Assembly (NCBI GenBank): GCA_023411575.1
Contig: JAEYOP010000045.1
Span: 56,622 to 120,621, forward strand
DNA from: Bacillota bacterium
GTDB taxonomy: Bacteria > Bacillota > Clostridia > Acetivibrionales > DTU013
Reading direction: 5' to 3'
Length of the DNA: 64,000 nt
Numbering within the stretch: the stretch's first letter is position 1; each line of letters starts with the position of its first letter. Under the pieces are notes generated by a model. It made no database searches. It saw only the letters and a list, made by a program, of their open reading frames with translations, and was not told where the DNA came from. Both the position numbers and the translations under genes were made by a program. Below, piece by piece: positions 1-9,835 of the stretch.

Positions 1-1
1 C

Positions 2-1609
2 TGCTGTTCGGCTACGATTGCAAACCCGGCGGAGCTGGCGTCGAAGATTACCGGCACGGAGATAAGGCTGATCGACAATAACGGCGCGCCTTCCGGCAAA
101 AAGCACATCATTTTCTATAACCCGCCCATTGTGAACAAAGAACTCGGCATCCGCAGAAGCAGCATGCTGGAGGCGGAGGGCCTGGCAGAGGCGCTGATTC
201 GCAACGGCGTGCAGACCATCGTGTTTACGCGGAGCCGGCTGAATGTGGAAGTGCTGGTAACGTATCTGAAGGATATCTATCACGGCAGCCGTGATGCGGA
301 CAAGCGCGTGAGGGGATACCGGGGCGGTTATCTGCCCAATCTCAGGCGCGAGATCGAGCGGGGCCTGAGGGATGGCAGCATAACGGGCGTCGTATCGACG
401 AACGCGCTGGAGCTGGGGATCGATATCGGGGCGCTGGAAGCCTGCATCCTGTGCGGCTACCCCGGCACGATCGCGAGCACCTGGCAGCAGGCCGGCCGCG
501 CAGGGCGTAGAAACGGCGTATCGGCGGCCTTCGTGGTGGCAAACAGCAGCCCGCTGGACCAGTACATCATCAGCCATCCGGACTACTTTTTCGGGAAAAG
601 CCCGGAAAACGGCCTGATCAACCCGGATAACCTGGTGATCCTGTACAATCACATGAAATGCGCCGCCTTTGAGCTGCCCTTCGAGGACGGGGAAAAATTC
701 GGCGTGGAGACGACGGGCGAAATCCTGTCGTTTATGGAAGAGGCCAGGCTTGTAAGGCATGCGGGGAACCGGTGGCACTGGATGTCCGACGTGTTCCCGG
801 CGGACGAAATCAGCTTGCGGAGCGCCTCCAACGAGAATTTCATCATCATCGACATATCGGAGCCCAAGCCCGTCGTCATAGGGGAGACGGACCGTTTCAG
901 CGCGCCGATGCTCCTTCATGAGGAAGCGATCTATATGCATGAAGGCGTGCAGTATCAGGTCGAGAAGCTGGATTTTGACGACAAGAAGGCGTATGTCCGG
1001 AGGGTCAATGTGGACTATTATACTGACGCCAATCTGGCCGTGGATTTGAAGGTAATCGACGTTTTCCGGGAGGATTCCTCCGGACCTGTGCTGAGAAGCA
1101 GCGGCGAGGTGTCCGTGAGTTCTCTGGTTACCATGTTCAAGAAAATCAAGCTGCATACCCATGAGAATATCGGCTCGGGTCCGGTCACCCTGCCGGAATT
1201 GGAAATGCACACGACTTCCTATTGGTTGGGCCTGCCCGAGACGATTCCCGGGATGTCGCAGACGGACGTGCAGAACGGGCTGCTCGGCATATCGAACATC
1301 CTTTCTAACGCGGCGCCCGTTTATCTCATGTGCGATCCGGGGGACATCCGGGTCGTCCATCAGGTACGCGCCACTTTTACCCAAAGGCCCACCGTATACA
1401 TCTATGACAGCTATCCCGGGGGAGTAGGCTTCAGCGACAAGCTCTACGAGCTCCATAACGAGCTGTTTGCAACGGCCGCGGACATGGTGGGGCATTGCGG
1501 CTGCGAATCGGGCTGCCCTTCCTGCGTCGGGCCCCTCAATGAATTTACCGGAACCGGCAACCCGAAGGAATTGACGTTGAAATTGATGAGAATGATTAGG
1601 AATGAATAA
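2..1609 (+). CDS. mrfA: MrfA (YprA)-type DEAD/DEAH-box DNA helicase, 5' end cut by window edge
   Basis: The frame is open from base 2, so only the C-terminal 535 residues are visible. The fragment opens with an SATIANP motif typical of Lhr/YprA-like superfamily 2 helicases. It continues through the second RecA domain, whose motif VI reads QQAGRAGRRNG (codons near 487-519), and ends in a DUF1998-type module with four cysteines (CGCESGCPSC) near the C-terminus. In Bacillus subtilis the homologue MrfA works with the exonuclease MrfB in mitomycin C repair outside the UvrABC pathway. The same partner follows here with an 8-base overlap, so the two are very likely co-translated. The GTG at 131 is an internal codon, not the start, because family sequence is readable upstream of it. 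The assignment is strong. The DNA-repair role is taken from the family. Confidence 0.9.
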   Translation, partial: CCSATIANPAELASKITGTEIRLIDNNGAPSGKKHIIFYNPPIVNKELGIRRSSMLEAEGLAEALIRNGVQTIVFTRSRLNVEVLVTYLKDIYHGSRDADKRVRGYRGGYLPNLRREIERGLRDGSITGVVSTNALELGIDIGALEACILCGYPGTIASTWQQAGRAGRRNGVSAAFVVANSSPLDQYIISHPDYFFGKSPENGLINPDNLVILYNHMKCAAFELPFEDGEKFGVETTGEILSFMEEARLVRHAGNRWHWMSDVFPADEISLRSASNENFIIIDISEPKPVVIGETDRFSAPMLLHEEAIYMHEGVQYQVEKLDFDDKKAYVRRVNVDYYTDANLAVDLKVIDVFREDSSGPVLRSSGEVSVSSLVTMFKKIKLHTHENIGSGPVTLPELEMHTTSYWLGLPETIPGMSQTDVQNGLLGISNILSNAAPVYLMCDPGDIRVVHQVRATFTQRPTVYIYDSYPGGVGFSDKLYELHNELFATAADMVGHCGCESGCPSCVGPLNEFTGTGNPKELTLKLMRMIRNE

Positions 1610-3062
1610 CGCCGGCGGGCGGTGGAGTGTTCAGATGGATTTGCGCAGTAAGCTGGGACTATACATGGAAAATGGCAGAATAGGGGACGCGGCCAATAAA
1701 ACGGGCATGGCCGGCCGGGAGGATGCGCCCGGCAAGCGGGAAACGACCGATAAGCAAGAGACAGCCCGCGGGCGGAAAGCGCCCGATATGCAGTGTATGA
1801 CCGGCAGGCAGGACGCGGCTGATACGAAGGAGACAGAGATAGCCGGCGGGCGGAAAAAGGCTGGTATGCCAGACCCGGCGGAGGGAGTGGGCCGGGAAGT
1901 TTACGACCTTGTGCCGGACACGGTTCAGAGCAACGAGGACGGCAGCTGCTATTTGATCGAAAACCGGTATCCCATGTCCTGGCGGCACGGCGGCTCAGAG
2001 CTTGGCGACGCGCTGGACGCCGGAACCGATATCCTCGCCGCGTTGGGAGGACCGGATTGCGAAGGGCTGCCTGCGGACAGCCTGCTGTTCCTGGATACGG
2101 AAACCACGGGCTTGTCCGGCGGCGCCGGCACCGTTGCTTTCCTTGTGGGGGTCGGTTATTTCGATGACGGAGCTTATGTTGTCCGGCAATATTTCATGAG
2201 GGACTACGATGATGAGGCCGCCATGCTGGCGGAGCTGCGCCTGCTCTTTGAGCGGTTCCGCGGCTTTGTGACCTTTAACGGCAAAGCCTTTGATATCAAC
2301 CTGCTTCAAGGCAGGTTCATTTCAAACCGGCTGAAGCCGGCTTTCCGGGATAAGCCCAACCTGGACCTGCTGTATCCGTCCCGCAGGGTATGGGGATTAA
2401 AGCTGGAAAGCTGCAGGCTGGGTTCCCTGGAGGAAAACATCCTCGGGGAATTCCGGGAGGACGATATTCCCGGCGCGCTGATCCCGTCCGTTTATTTCAA
2501 ATACGTGGAGGACCGGGATGCCACCGATATCAAAAGAGTCATCCGGCACAACGAGTGGGATATCCTGTCCATGGTCGCCCTGCTCAACAAATTGGCCGTC
2601 CTGCTGCAAAACCCGCTTTCCGCCGCGGATACAGGGTACGAGCTGCTTGGCCTGGGCAGGATTTTCGAAGCCACCGGCAAAACCGGAAGCATGGTGGAAT
2701 GCCTTGAGGCCTGCACCGGTTCCGAGGAATATGCGGTCCGGTCGCAGGCGGTAAAACGCCTTACGGATGTTTACAAAAGAGACGGGCGGTACGAGCTGGC
2801 GCTGGAGCATTGGGAGGCTATGGAGGCCGGAAATGCAGGCTTTGAGCTGTTTCATCTGGTGGAAATGGCCAAGTATTATGAGCATAAAAGGAAGGACCCG
2901 GATTTTGCGCTGGTTCTTGTGGAAAAAGCGGTGCTGAACTGCCATAATGCCGGATTGAAGGGTACCAGGCAATACATGGAACTGGAAAAGCGAAGGAACC
3001 GTCTCAGGAAAAAGCAGGCGGATCGGAGGCAGCAGGCTGACTTGCAGCAGACCGTCCTATAG
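1602..3062 (+). CDS. mrfB: MrfB (YprB)-type RNase H-like exonuclease
   Basis: This 486-residue protein has a DEDD-type RNase H-like core from about residue 160. The acidic motif FLDTETTGLSGG is followed by the second motif in FVTFNGKAFDINLL and the late motif HNEWDILSM. The C-terminal third looks helical and TPR-like. The ATG lies inside the last codons of mrfA and is preceded by an AGGAA-type ribosome site, which suggests translational coupling. Known homologues are metal-dependent exonucleases that act with MrfA on mitomycin lesions. Residues about 20-90 are unusual: a lysine-, arginine- and glycine-rich degenerate repeat (variants of GRxxAxDxxxT) with no sign of a folded domain, probably a lineage-specific linker expansion. 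The C-terminus is glutamine-rich. Confidence 0.88.
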   Translation: MNNAGGRWSVQMDLRSKLGLYMENGRIGDAANKTGMAGREDAPGKRETTDKQETARGRKAPDMQCMTGRQDAADTKETEIAGGRKKAGMPDPAEGVGREVYDLVPDTVQSNEDGSCYLIENRYPMSWRHGGSELGDALDAGTDILAALGGPDCEGLPADSLLFLDTETTGLSGGAGTVAFLVGVGYFDDGAYVVRQYFMRDYDDEAAMLAELRLLFERFRGFVTFNGKAFDINLLQGRFISNRLKPAFRDKPNLDLLYPSRRVWGLKLESCRLGSLEENILGEFREDDIPGALIPSVYFKYVEDRDATDIKRVIRHNEWDILSMVALLNKLAVLLQNPLSAADTGYELLGLGRIFEATGKTGSMVECLEACTGSEEYAVRSQAVKRLTDVYKRDGRYELALEHWEAMEAGNAGFELFHLVEMAKYYEHKRKDPDFALVLVEKAVLNCHNAGLKGTRQYMELEKRRNRLRKKQADRRQQADLQQTVL

Positions 3063-3078
3063 ACTATCCGACAGCCGG

Positions 3079-5832
3079 CTAACCTGCAACAGCCTGTCCG
3101 ACAGCAGCCGGATGCTGCGCATTCACCGCGTCCTGAGCATCAGTCTCAGTCGTATTCGCCGGCTGGCCGGCAACAATCCCTATGAAGTTTCGGACAATAT
3201 CCGGATCGAATTGTTTTCCGGAGTTTTTTTCGATCTCCCGGATGGCGTCCTCCCGGGAAATGCCCCTGTGGTAGGGCCTGTCATTGGTCATGGCGTCAAA
3301 CGCGTCTATAATGCCCAGGATCCTGCATTCCAGCGGAATTTCCTCCGCCCGGAGGGAGTCCGGATAGCCGCCTCCGTCCCAATGCTCGTGATGATGCAGG
3401 ATCAGCGGGGCGATGGTGACCAGCTCTTTGGAACGGCTGGCAATATTGTAGCCTATTTTCACGTGCTGCTTCATCCGTTCGTATTCCTTGGGCGTCAGCC
3501 GGCCGGGTTTGTTCAGGATATCATCCGGGATTCCGATCTTTCCCAGGTCGTGAACCTTGGACAGCAGGATGAGGTTCCTCTTCTGGATATCGTGGAGGTT
3601 CATTGCATTGCCCATCAACTGGCACAGATCCACAAGCCTTTCGACGTGGCCCTGTGAAACATAGTCCCTTTCCGAAAGAGCCGTAAGCAGCATGTCGATG
3701 ACCTTGCTTTTTTCACTGTTGGACTGGCTGATTTTATAGCGATACATGTCATCGTCCGCCCGCCGATAGATATTGTAAATATCGTCGTGATCCTCCTCGC
3801 AGGAAGTGGCTACGCCGATGGACATGCTGATGGGAACGGGCGGGTTTTGCCGGTTCACTCCCTCGGTTTCGCGGACGAGCTGCTCGGTTTTTTCCTGCAC
3901 GGCTGCCTGGCTCGTATTCGGCATTATGATGCAGAACTCGTCCCCGCCGACCCGTGTGATGATCGCGCCGGATTTGAATACCCGGGAAATAATCCCGGCC
4001 ACATCCTTCAGGAGCGTGTCGCCCACGTTGTGGCCAAAGGTGTCGTTTGTTATTTTCAGACCGTCAATATCGATTACGATCATGCTTAGCGGCTTCAATT
4101 CCTGGATCATGCCGTACATCCTCAGCATGGTATCCTCAAAATAGGTCCGGTTGAAAAAGCCGGTCATGCTGTCGGTGTAAGCCTGCCTCCGGATGGTTTC
4201 CTCCGCGTTTTTCATGGCGGTGACGTCTGAGAAAATGATGCTCAGGTAGTTCTTCTTGGGGCGGAAGGCGGAAAGCCTGTACCACTTGGCCCCAAGGCTG
4301 ATGGGTTCGTTCGGGTATTTGATTTCGGCCGGCGGCAGTTCGCCCTCCGTTTCATACACGTTCAGGTTGGCGGCCTTCAGCTCCGGGAAAATGGAGAACA
4401 GGTTCGCCCCGATCACCTTGGTTTTTTCCATGCCCGTTTTTTCAATAAACGAGTCGTTTGCCTCCAGGATGACGCATTTGCTGATTCTGCCGCCGGAATT
4501 GAACTCCAGCCTATTGTAGGTAAAGCCTTCCGTCATGTTGGTGAAAAGGTTTTTATAGTTCATCTGGCTTTCCTTGGAGTCCAGCTTAAGGCTTTCGTAA
4601 AATTCCTTCAGCTCGCCGCCCACATTGAAGAGCAGCGTCGATAGGAAGAACAGCATTCCGATATAGCTTGTCTTGATAATCCGCAGGGCGGGGAAATTGT
4701 TGTAGAAAAGGACGTAGGTGTCCAGGATGCCGGTGATTCCAAGGACCAGAATGCCGGAAATGAACAGCACGGTGCTCAGGACGTTGCTTCTCTTGGAGTT
4801 GATTATGGTAAATGCGATGGTCAGCATGCTGATCGGGATCATGATGTGCAGGAATTTATCAAAATACAGGGAGGAAACCATGCCGGTAAGGTCGCAGGTG
4901 AAGGCCAGCGCCGCCAATACGGCGTGGGTGTAGCACAATGCCCGCAGCAGCTGCCGCTGCACCTCGGACTTGATGGAGAAGGTGTTCTCGATATAGATAA
5001 TAAGCCATACAGGCATCAGGAAAATGAAAAAATTGGCCGCGTAGGTCATTGACACCGGCGCGTTGAAAAACAGCTGCAGGACTTTGCTTTCCGCAATATA
5101 CCAGCCGCCCATGAAAATCGAGCTGAGGCCCAGGTACGCCAGAAAGCGCCACTCGTTGGAGCCGGCGATCTGGAGGAGGATCAGGCCGAAGCCGATCAGG
5201 ATGAAAAGGCAGCCGAAGATGACGCTGGCGCCGCAATCCTTGATGATATTGATGACGTGGCTGCTTCGTTCGCCGATATCGATTTCAATAAAATAGCCCG
5301 TGTATTGGGGAAACGGCGTACGCAGCCGGAATTCCACCGTCTTGCCCGCGAAATCGGGAGGCAGCGAAACCAGGTGCCATATGCTGCCGGGGGTTCTTAC
5401 CTTGTCGTTGGAGTCATATTTTCCGTAGGTATAGAAGAGTTTTCCGTCAAGATAGAGTTCGACGGCCTGCTGGGGCGCACGGAACCGCAGGGTGGGGTTT
5501 GGCCATGTGCCTGCCGGAAGGACGTTCCGTATCCATATGGTATCATAGTCTCCCGGATTCACGGGCCTTCCCGGAAATTGGAAGCTCTCCCAGCTCCCGT
5601 TGGAGCGACTTGGATCGAGCCAGACAAAATTGCCGTTCCGGTCCACCGGCGAATCCCCCCAGTGAAAAAGCCAACCGGAAGTGATTGCGGCCGGTTCGGG
5701 AATACCGTTTGCATTGCTTGCCGGACCGGCGTTTTTATCCAATCCGGAGATAAAGTAACCGAAATATACACAAACAGCGACAAGGATAGCTGCAACAACC
5801 GCGTGCAGGATCCCCCGTTTTTTTGCCAGCAT
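3079..5832 (-). CDS. Membrane c-di-GMP turnover protein: 7TM sensor, PAS, GGDEF and HD-GYP
   Basis: The 917-residue protein starts with a signal anchor, followed by an extracytoplasmic jelly-roll-like region (about 35-190), seven or so membrane helices (about 200-400, 7TMR-DISM style) and a PAS-like segment. A GGDEF domain follows with an intact RVGGDEF motif near residue 627. The protein ends in an HD-GYP phosphodiesterase domain with HDLGKIGIPD near residue 762 and HHEHWDGGGYP near 819. Both catalytic motifs are intact, so it could both make and degrade c-di-GMP in response to an external ligand. The net activity cannot be read from sequence. The start has a G-rich ribosome site (ACGGGGG). 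It is divergent from the SpoVB-like gene. A PilZ protein near 44 kb shows that c-di-GMP effectors exist in this genome. The extreme C-terminus is an Ala/Gln-rich tail. Confidence 0.9.
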   Translation of the reverse strand: MLAKKRGILHAVVAAILVAVCVYFGYFISGLDKNAGPASNANGIPEPAAITSGWLFHWGDSPVDRNGNFVWLDPSRSNGSWESFQFPGRPVNPGDYDTIWIRNVLPAGTWPNPTLRFRAPQQAVELYLDGKLFYTYGKYDSNDKVRTPGSIWHLVSLPPDFAGKTVEFRLRTPFPQYTGYFIEIDIGERSSHVINIIKDCGASVIFGCLFILIGFGLILLQIAGSNEWRFLAYLGLSSIFMGGWYIAESKVLQLFFNAPVSMTYAANFFIFLMPVWLIIYIENTFSIKSEVQRQLLRALCYTHAVLAALAFTCDLTGMVSSLYFDKFLHIMIPISMLTIAFTIINSKRSNVLSTVLFISGILVLGITGILDTYVLFYNNFPALRIIKTSYIGMLFFLSTLLFNVGGELKEFYESLKLDSKESQMNYKNLFTNMTEGFTYNRLEFNSGGRISKCVILEANDSFIEKTGMEKTKVIGANLFSIFPELKAANLNVYETEGELPPAEIKYPNEPISLGAKWYRLSAFRPKKNYLSIIFSDVTAMKNAEETIRRQAYTDSMTGFFNRTYFEDTMLRMYGMIQELKPLSMIVIDIDGLKITNDTFGHNVGDTLLKDVAGIISRVFKSGAIITRVGGDEFCIIMPNTSQAAVQEKTEQLVRETEGVNRQNPPVPISMSIGVATSCEEDHDDIYNIYRRADDDMYRYKISQSNSEKSKVIDMLLTALSERDYVSQGHVERLVDLCQLMGNAMNLHDIQKRNLILLSKVHDLGKIGIPDDILNKPGRLTPKEYERMKQHVKIGYNIASRSKELVTIAPLILHHHEHWDGGGYPDSLRAEEIPLECRILGIIDAFDAMTNDRPYHRGISREDAIREIEKNSGKQFDPDIVRNFIGIVAGQPANTTETDAQDAVNAQHPAAVGQAVAG

Positions 5833-5959
5833 TACAACCCCCGTACGAACCCTTTTCTTTATAATAATACCAGCAGTTCACAAAAAAATAAAGCATATCT
5901 ACAATATCGGCAAATACAAATAAAATGATTACTCTTCTTCACCCGAACGGAGGGCAGGC

Positions 5960-7501
5960 GTGCGCAAATCATTCATCGGCGGAACAATCATCCTTATGGT
6001 TGCCGGCCTGGTGGCGAGGCTTTTCGGCTTTGCCTACCGGATCACCCTGTCCAATCTTACCGGGGCGGAGGGCATGGGCCTTTTCCAACTCGTGACCCCC
6101 GTCTATACGGCGGTTGTTCTGACGATCACCGCAGGGATCTCCATTTCGGTTTCCAAAATGGTTGCGGAGCAGCAGGCCCGGAACAATACGGTCAATGCGG
6201 GAAGGATCACCGGGTGCGCGCTTGTGCTGGTCTTTGCCGCCGGTGCGCTGGTGTCCCTGGCCCTTTTTTTTAATGCCGGCCCCATCAGCGACCGGATCCT
6301 GGGAGACGGCAGGACGCGGGCCGCTTTGCTGCTCCTTGCGCCGTGCCTGCCGGCGATCGTAGCCGCCTCGGCCCTGAAAGGGTATTTTTACGGAATACAG
6401 CAGGTCATGCCGACGGCGGTCTCGCAAATCGTGGAGCAGATCGTGAAGATGGGCTTCATCCTGGCTCTGGCCGCCAGCCTCATGAAAAAGGGGCCTGAAT
6501 TTGCGTGCGCCTACGCGACGCTGGCCGCCGCCCTGGGGGAAATCGCCAACCTGCTTGTGCTGGCCGCGGTGTACCTGTTCCGGAGAAAGCGGCCCGGCGC
6601 TTTTAAACTAAAAGGGAAGCCCATGCGAAAGCGCAGTATTTTAACCGGGCTCCTGAAGGAATCCCTGCCGGTATCGGCCAACCGCCTGGTGGTCTCGATC
6701 CTCTCGGCCGCCGAATACATCCTGATCCCAGCCATGCTGGCCGCCGGGGGCCTCCCGTACAAAAGCAGCATGGAGCTGTTCGGAAGGCTGGCCGGCATGG
6801 CGCTGCCCCTGATCCTGTTCCCGTCCCTGGTCACCAATTCCCTGGCGACCACGCTGGTGCCGGCCATTTCCGAAGCGGTTTCCCTGAAAAATTTTCGGTC
6901 GGTCAACTACAGGATATCGAAATCCATCCAGGTCACCTTTATCCTGGGCATGATTTTTACCGCTATGTTCATCTGCTACCCGGAGGAGATAGGAGGGCTG
7001 GTCTACAGGCGCGAGAAGATCGGGGACCTGCTGTTCCTCCTTTCCTTCGCCTGCGTTTCGATCTATCTCCAGCAAACGCTTACGGGAGTGCTCAATGGCC
7101 TCGGAAAACAGGGCGTCCTTTTGCGGAACACGGTTATCGGGTCGATCTTGAGGATCGGCACCGTCTATTTTCTCATACCAGTTTCCGGCATTAAAATATA
7201 CGTTGTCGGGCTGACGGCAAGCTATTTGCTGACCGCCTGCCTGAACCTGTACACCATCAACCGGGTTACCGGCCTGCTGCTGGATTTGAGGGAATGGGTC
7301 CTGAAACCCGGTCTGGTCGCCGTCGTGATGGTGCTGATCGGCAAATATGTCCTGGCTTTCTTTAAAATTTTCGACTGCGGTTCCGCGCCGACCATCCTGA
7401 TGACTTTGGCGGCAAATGTAGCCATAGCGCTGTTTTTGATGGTGCTGGCCGGTCTGCTGAAAGTGGGGGAAGTCCTGAAAATAGCGGGGCTCAAAAAATA
7501 A
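5960..7501 (+). CDS. spoVB: SpoVB-like MOP-family flippase
   Basis: This is a 513-residue polytopic membrane protein of the MATE/MOP exporter superfamily with about 14 predicted helices. The N-terminus (GGTIILMVAGLVARLFGFAYR) and the segment GAEGMGLFQLVTPVY are characteristic of the stage V sporulation protein B/Wzx branch. SpoVB is needed for spore cortex synthesis and is thought to flip lipid-linked peptidoglycan or related precursors; the substrate here is inferred. The start is GTG, with CGGAGGG a few bases upstream. It is transcribed away from the c-di-GMP gene and is probably monocistronic, since hsp20 downstream has its own promoter. Spore-forming Clostridia often carry several paralogues, so assignment to SpoVB rather than a close paralogue is moderate. 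Confidence 0.8.
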   Translation: MRKSFIGGTIILMVAGLVARLFGFAYRITLSNLTGAEGMGLFQLVTPVYTAVVLTITAGISISVSKMVAEQQARNNTVNAGRITGCALVLVFAAGALVSLALFFNAGPISDRILGDGRTRAALLLLAPCLPAIVAASALKGYFYGIQQVMPTAVSQIVEQIVKMGFILALAASLMKKGPEFACAYATLAAALGEIANLLVLAAVYLFRRKRPGAFKLKGKPMRKRSILTGLLKESLPVSANRLVVSILSAAEYILIPAMLAAGGLPYKSSMELFGRLAGMALPLILFPSLVTNSLATTLVPAISEAVSLKNFRSVNYRISKSIQVTFILGMIFTAMFICYPEEIGGLVYRREKIGDLLFLLSFACVSIYLQQTLTGVLNGLGKQGVLLRNTVIGSILRIGTVYFLIPVSGIKIYVVGLTASYLLTACLNLYTINRVTGLLLDLREWVLKPGLVAVVMVLIGKYVLAFFKIFDCGSAPTILMTLAANVAIALFLMVLAGLLKVGEVLKIAGLKK

Positions 7502-7592
7502 ATTTTGTAGGACGGTCAAAAAAGATGAAAGCAGAAGAGAAAATAAGATTGGAAAGGATAACAGGAGCTATTTGGGAGTGGGCAGACTTAAA

Positions 7593-7674
7593 GGTCAAGG
7601 AAAGTCAAAATCAGTTTTTGATTCTTCTGCATATGTTGTGGTATAAAATAAATGTAAGGTCAAAGAAAGTCAAA
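7593..7674 (+). promoter_or_regulatory. hsp20 promoter flanked by two CtsR operators
   Basis: Two heptad direct repeats match the CtsR operator (GGTCAAANNNRGTCAAA): GGTCAAGGAAAGTCAAA at 7593-7609 and GGTCAAAGAAAGTCAAA at 7658-7674. Between them is a sigma-A-type promoter, with -35 TTGATT at 7618-7623, an 18-base spacer and -10 TATAAA at 7642-7647. This layout predicts repression by CtsR at normal temperature and release on heat or protein stress. No CtsR gene is in the window. Confidence 0.85.
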
Positions 7675-7722
7675 GACAATAAAAACAAAAAAATAATAAA
7701 ACAATTTTTGGAGGTGTTTTAT

Positions 7723-8172
7723 ATGTTCGGACTCGTACCATTCAGAAGGGCAAATGATCTTTCCACCAGACCGGATCCGTTTGATCTGGAAAGCGTATTC
7801 GACAATTTCTTCAACGACGCGTTTACACCGGCTTTTTTCAGGACCGGTCACCCCATCCGGGCCGACATCCGTGAAACCGACAAGGAATATGTGATTGAAG
7901 CCGACATGCCGGGGATAAAAAAGGAAGACATCCGGCTGGATCTGAGGGACGGCGTGCTGACCATCGGCGTGGAGCATAGTGAGCAGGTGGACGAAAAGAA
8001 GGAAAACTACATCCGCAAGGAGAGAAGGTATGGTTCCTGCAGCAGAAGCTTCTCTGTGGATGGCGTGAACCAGGAGGGCGTCACCGCGAAATACAACGAC
8101 GGCGTGCTTACCGTGAACCTGCCGAAGATGGCTGAAACCAAGCCGAAATCACACAGGATCGACATCCAGTAA
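7723..8172 (+). CDS. hsp20: Hsp20/alpha-crystallin small heat-shock protein
   Basis: The 149-residue protein has an alpha-crystallin domain from about residue 45 to the end (ADIRETDKEYVIEADMPG, followed by the GVLTVNLPK signature). The reading frame is open for about 200 bases further upstream, but the true start is the ATG at 7723. It is preceded by GGAGG with good spacing, and the family N-terminus MFGLVPFRR begins there. The upstream stretch contains the promoter and CtsR boxes. Small heat-shock proteins are ATP-independent holdases that keep unfolding proteins soluble. CtsR control fits that role. Confidence 0.93.
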   Translation: MFGLVPFRRANDLSTRPDPFDLESVFDNFFNDAFTPAFFRTGHPIRADIRETDKEYVIEADMPGIKKEDIRLDLRDGVLTIGVEHSEQVDEKKENYIRKERRYGSCSRSFSVDGVNQEGVTAKYNDGVLTVNLPKMAETKPKSHRIDIQ

Positions 8173-8252
8173 AAAATCCATATTGTGGTCCGCGGCGGCT
8201 GAATTCCGGCCTGCAGGCCACATATGTTCCATCATCCGGGGACGGCGGGGAC

Positions 8253-9749
8253 TTAAAAGACAGGTACCGCGGAACCCGGATAAGGATTGGCGGAAAGCCG
8301 GCGGATCAGGGAACAGAGCTCCCCGACGCCGGCTTCGATTTTATCCGTCTGCACGGCGGCAAAGCTCAGCCGGAGGTTGTTGGCGGCATCGGGCGTGTTG
8401 CCGGTGTGGAAGATGGTGCCGGGCGCAAAGGCGATATCGCTGACGGCCGCCAGGTGCATCAGGCTGCCGGTGGGGAAGCCCGCGGGAAGCGAAATCCATA
8501 TGTTCAGCCCCCCACCGGGTTTGATATAGCTGCAGCTCTCCGGCAGATGCCTGTCCAGCGCGGAGGTAATCTTATAGTACCGGTCGCGGTAAATTCCGTA
8601 CATGAAATCAAAATGCCCGTTCCAATAGCCCTTTCGGATATAAAGGTCAAATGCCCTCTGCACCAGCCCGGAGGTGGAAATATCGGCGGTGTGCTTTGCG
8701 GCCAGCAGGTCCTGGGAAAGCTGCGGGGGAACGACCATGAAACCCAGGCGCAGGCCGGGCATGAACAGCTTGGAGAAGCTCTTGATCAGGATGACCCGGC
8801 CTCTCGCGTCCATGGACTTGAGGGGCAGGTAGTCCGAATGGTCGAAATCCAGATCGCTGACGTAATCGTCCTCCAGAATGAAGAAATTGTATTTGTCGGC
8901 GAGGCCCAGCAGCGCCCTTCTCTTCTCGTTCGTATAGGAACAGCCGGTGGGATTCTGAAACGACGGGATAGTATACATGAATTTTGGCCGGTATTTTTTC
9001 AGAAGGTATTCCAGTTGATTCAGGTCAGGGCCCCCAGGCTGCATTGCCACATCCGCCATCTGCCCGCTGCGGGACTTGAAAACCGCGACGGCGCCCGTAT
9101 AGGTGGGGCTTTCGGTCAGGATGCAGTCGCCCGGCCGGATCAGCGCTTTGGCGATGATGTCGATTCCCTGCTGGGCGCCGGAAATGACGTTTATGTCCTC
9201 CACCGGAAAGTCCATTCTTCCCTTGCCCAGAAGGCCGGCGATCGATTCCCTCAGCGGCAGGTAGCCCTGGCTTTCGTGATAGCGGAAGGCGTTTCCCTTG
9301 TCCCGGTCCAGCACTTCATTGAGAACGACCTTGAAATTGTCTACGGGAAACAGGTCCGAGGTGGGCGAGGCGCTGGCAAAATTGATCGTATTTTCGGACA
9401 CGAGGATCTGGTCGTGGACCCAGGAGGGATTTTCGGCCTGCGGGTACAGTTCATCCTGCAAAAGCGGATTGTCGGGCCTTGCGGGAAGATGCTGCACAAG
9501 ACCGGCCACATACGTGCCGCTGCCGGTCCTGGAATAGACAAACCCGTTGTCCTCCAGCAGCCGGTATGCCGTTACCACCGTTACCTGGTTGATTTCCAGC
9601 GCCCTTGCAAGGCCGCGTATGGACGGAAGCTTTGTGTCCCGCAGCAGCCTGCCGCTTTCCACCATGCTCCTCAGCAGCTCGAAAAGCTGTTGGTAAAGGG
9701 GGTGTTCCGATTCCCTGTCCAGTTGTATTTCCTTAAAAATCTCCAGCAT
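8253..9749 (-). CDS. MocR/PdxR-type regulator: GntR winged helix fused to PLP aminotransferase domain
   Basis: The 498-residue protein has an N-terminal GntR helix-turn-helix (about residues 10-80, with LPSIRGLARALEINQVTVV) joined by a linker to a class I aminotransferase fold. The PLP-binding region includes the lysine in SFSKLFMPGLRLG. MocR proteins sense PLP or amino-compound adducts and regulate nearby metabolic genes; the target here is unknown. The start is placed at 9749 rather than at an earlier codon because AAGAGG lies five bases upstream and the sequence from MLEIFKEIQLD is family-like. It stands alone between convergent hsp20 and a lipoprotein gene. Confidence 0.88.
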   Translation of the reverse strand: MLEIFKEIQLDRESEHPLYQQLFELLRSMVESGRLLRDTKLPSIRGLARALEINQVTVVTAYRLLEDNGFVYSRTGSGTYVAGLVQHLPARPDNPLLQDELYPQAENPSWVHDQILVSENTINFASASPTSDLFPVDNFKVVLNEVLDRDKGNAFRYHESQGYLPLRESIAGLLGKGRMDFPVEDINVISGAQQGIDIIAKALIRPGDCILTESPTYTGAVAVFKSRSGQMADVAMQPGGPDLNQLEYLLKKYRPKFMYTIPSFQNPTGCSYTNEKRRALLGLADKYNFFILEDDYVSDLDFDHSDYLPLKSMDARGRVILIKSFSKLFMPGLRLGFMVVPPQLSQDLLAAKHTADISTSGLVQRAFDLYIRKGYWNGHFDFMYGIYRDRYYKITSALDRHLPESCSYIKPGGGLNIWISLPAGFPTGSLMHLAAVSDIAFAPGTIFHTGNTPDAANNLRLSFAAVQTDKIEAGVGELCSLIRRLSANPYPGSAVPVF

Positions 9750-9835
9750 GTCATCCTCTTGCAACGTATTGCCCGTAGTTATTTTGTGAAACGGTCCATA
9801 CAATAACTATCATACCACAGGAAATCTGCGTTTGG

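Noticed and set aside
7525..7722. N-terminal extension of Hsp20
   Set aside because: The extra codons contain the promoter and CtsR operators, and the conserved start with GGAGG lies at 7723.
8406..9806. Long plus-strand frame opposite the MocR gene
   Set aside because: Antisense shadow of a clear GntR-aminotransferase gene, with no family sequence.
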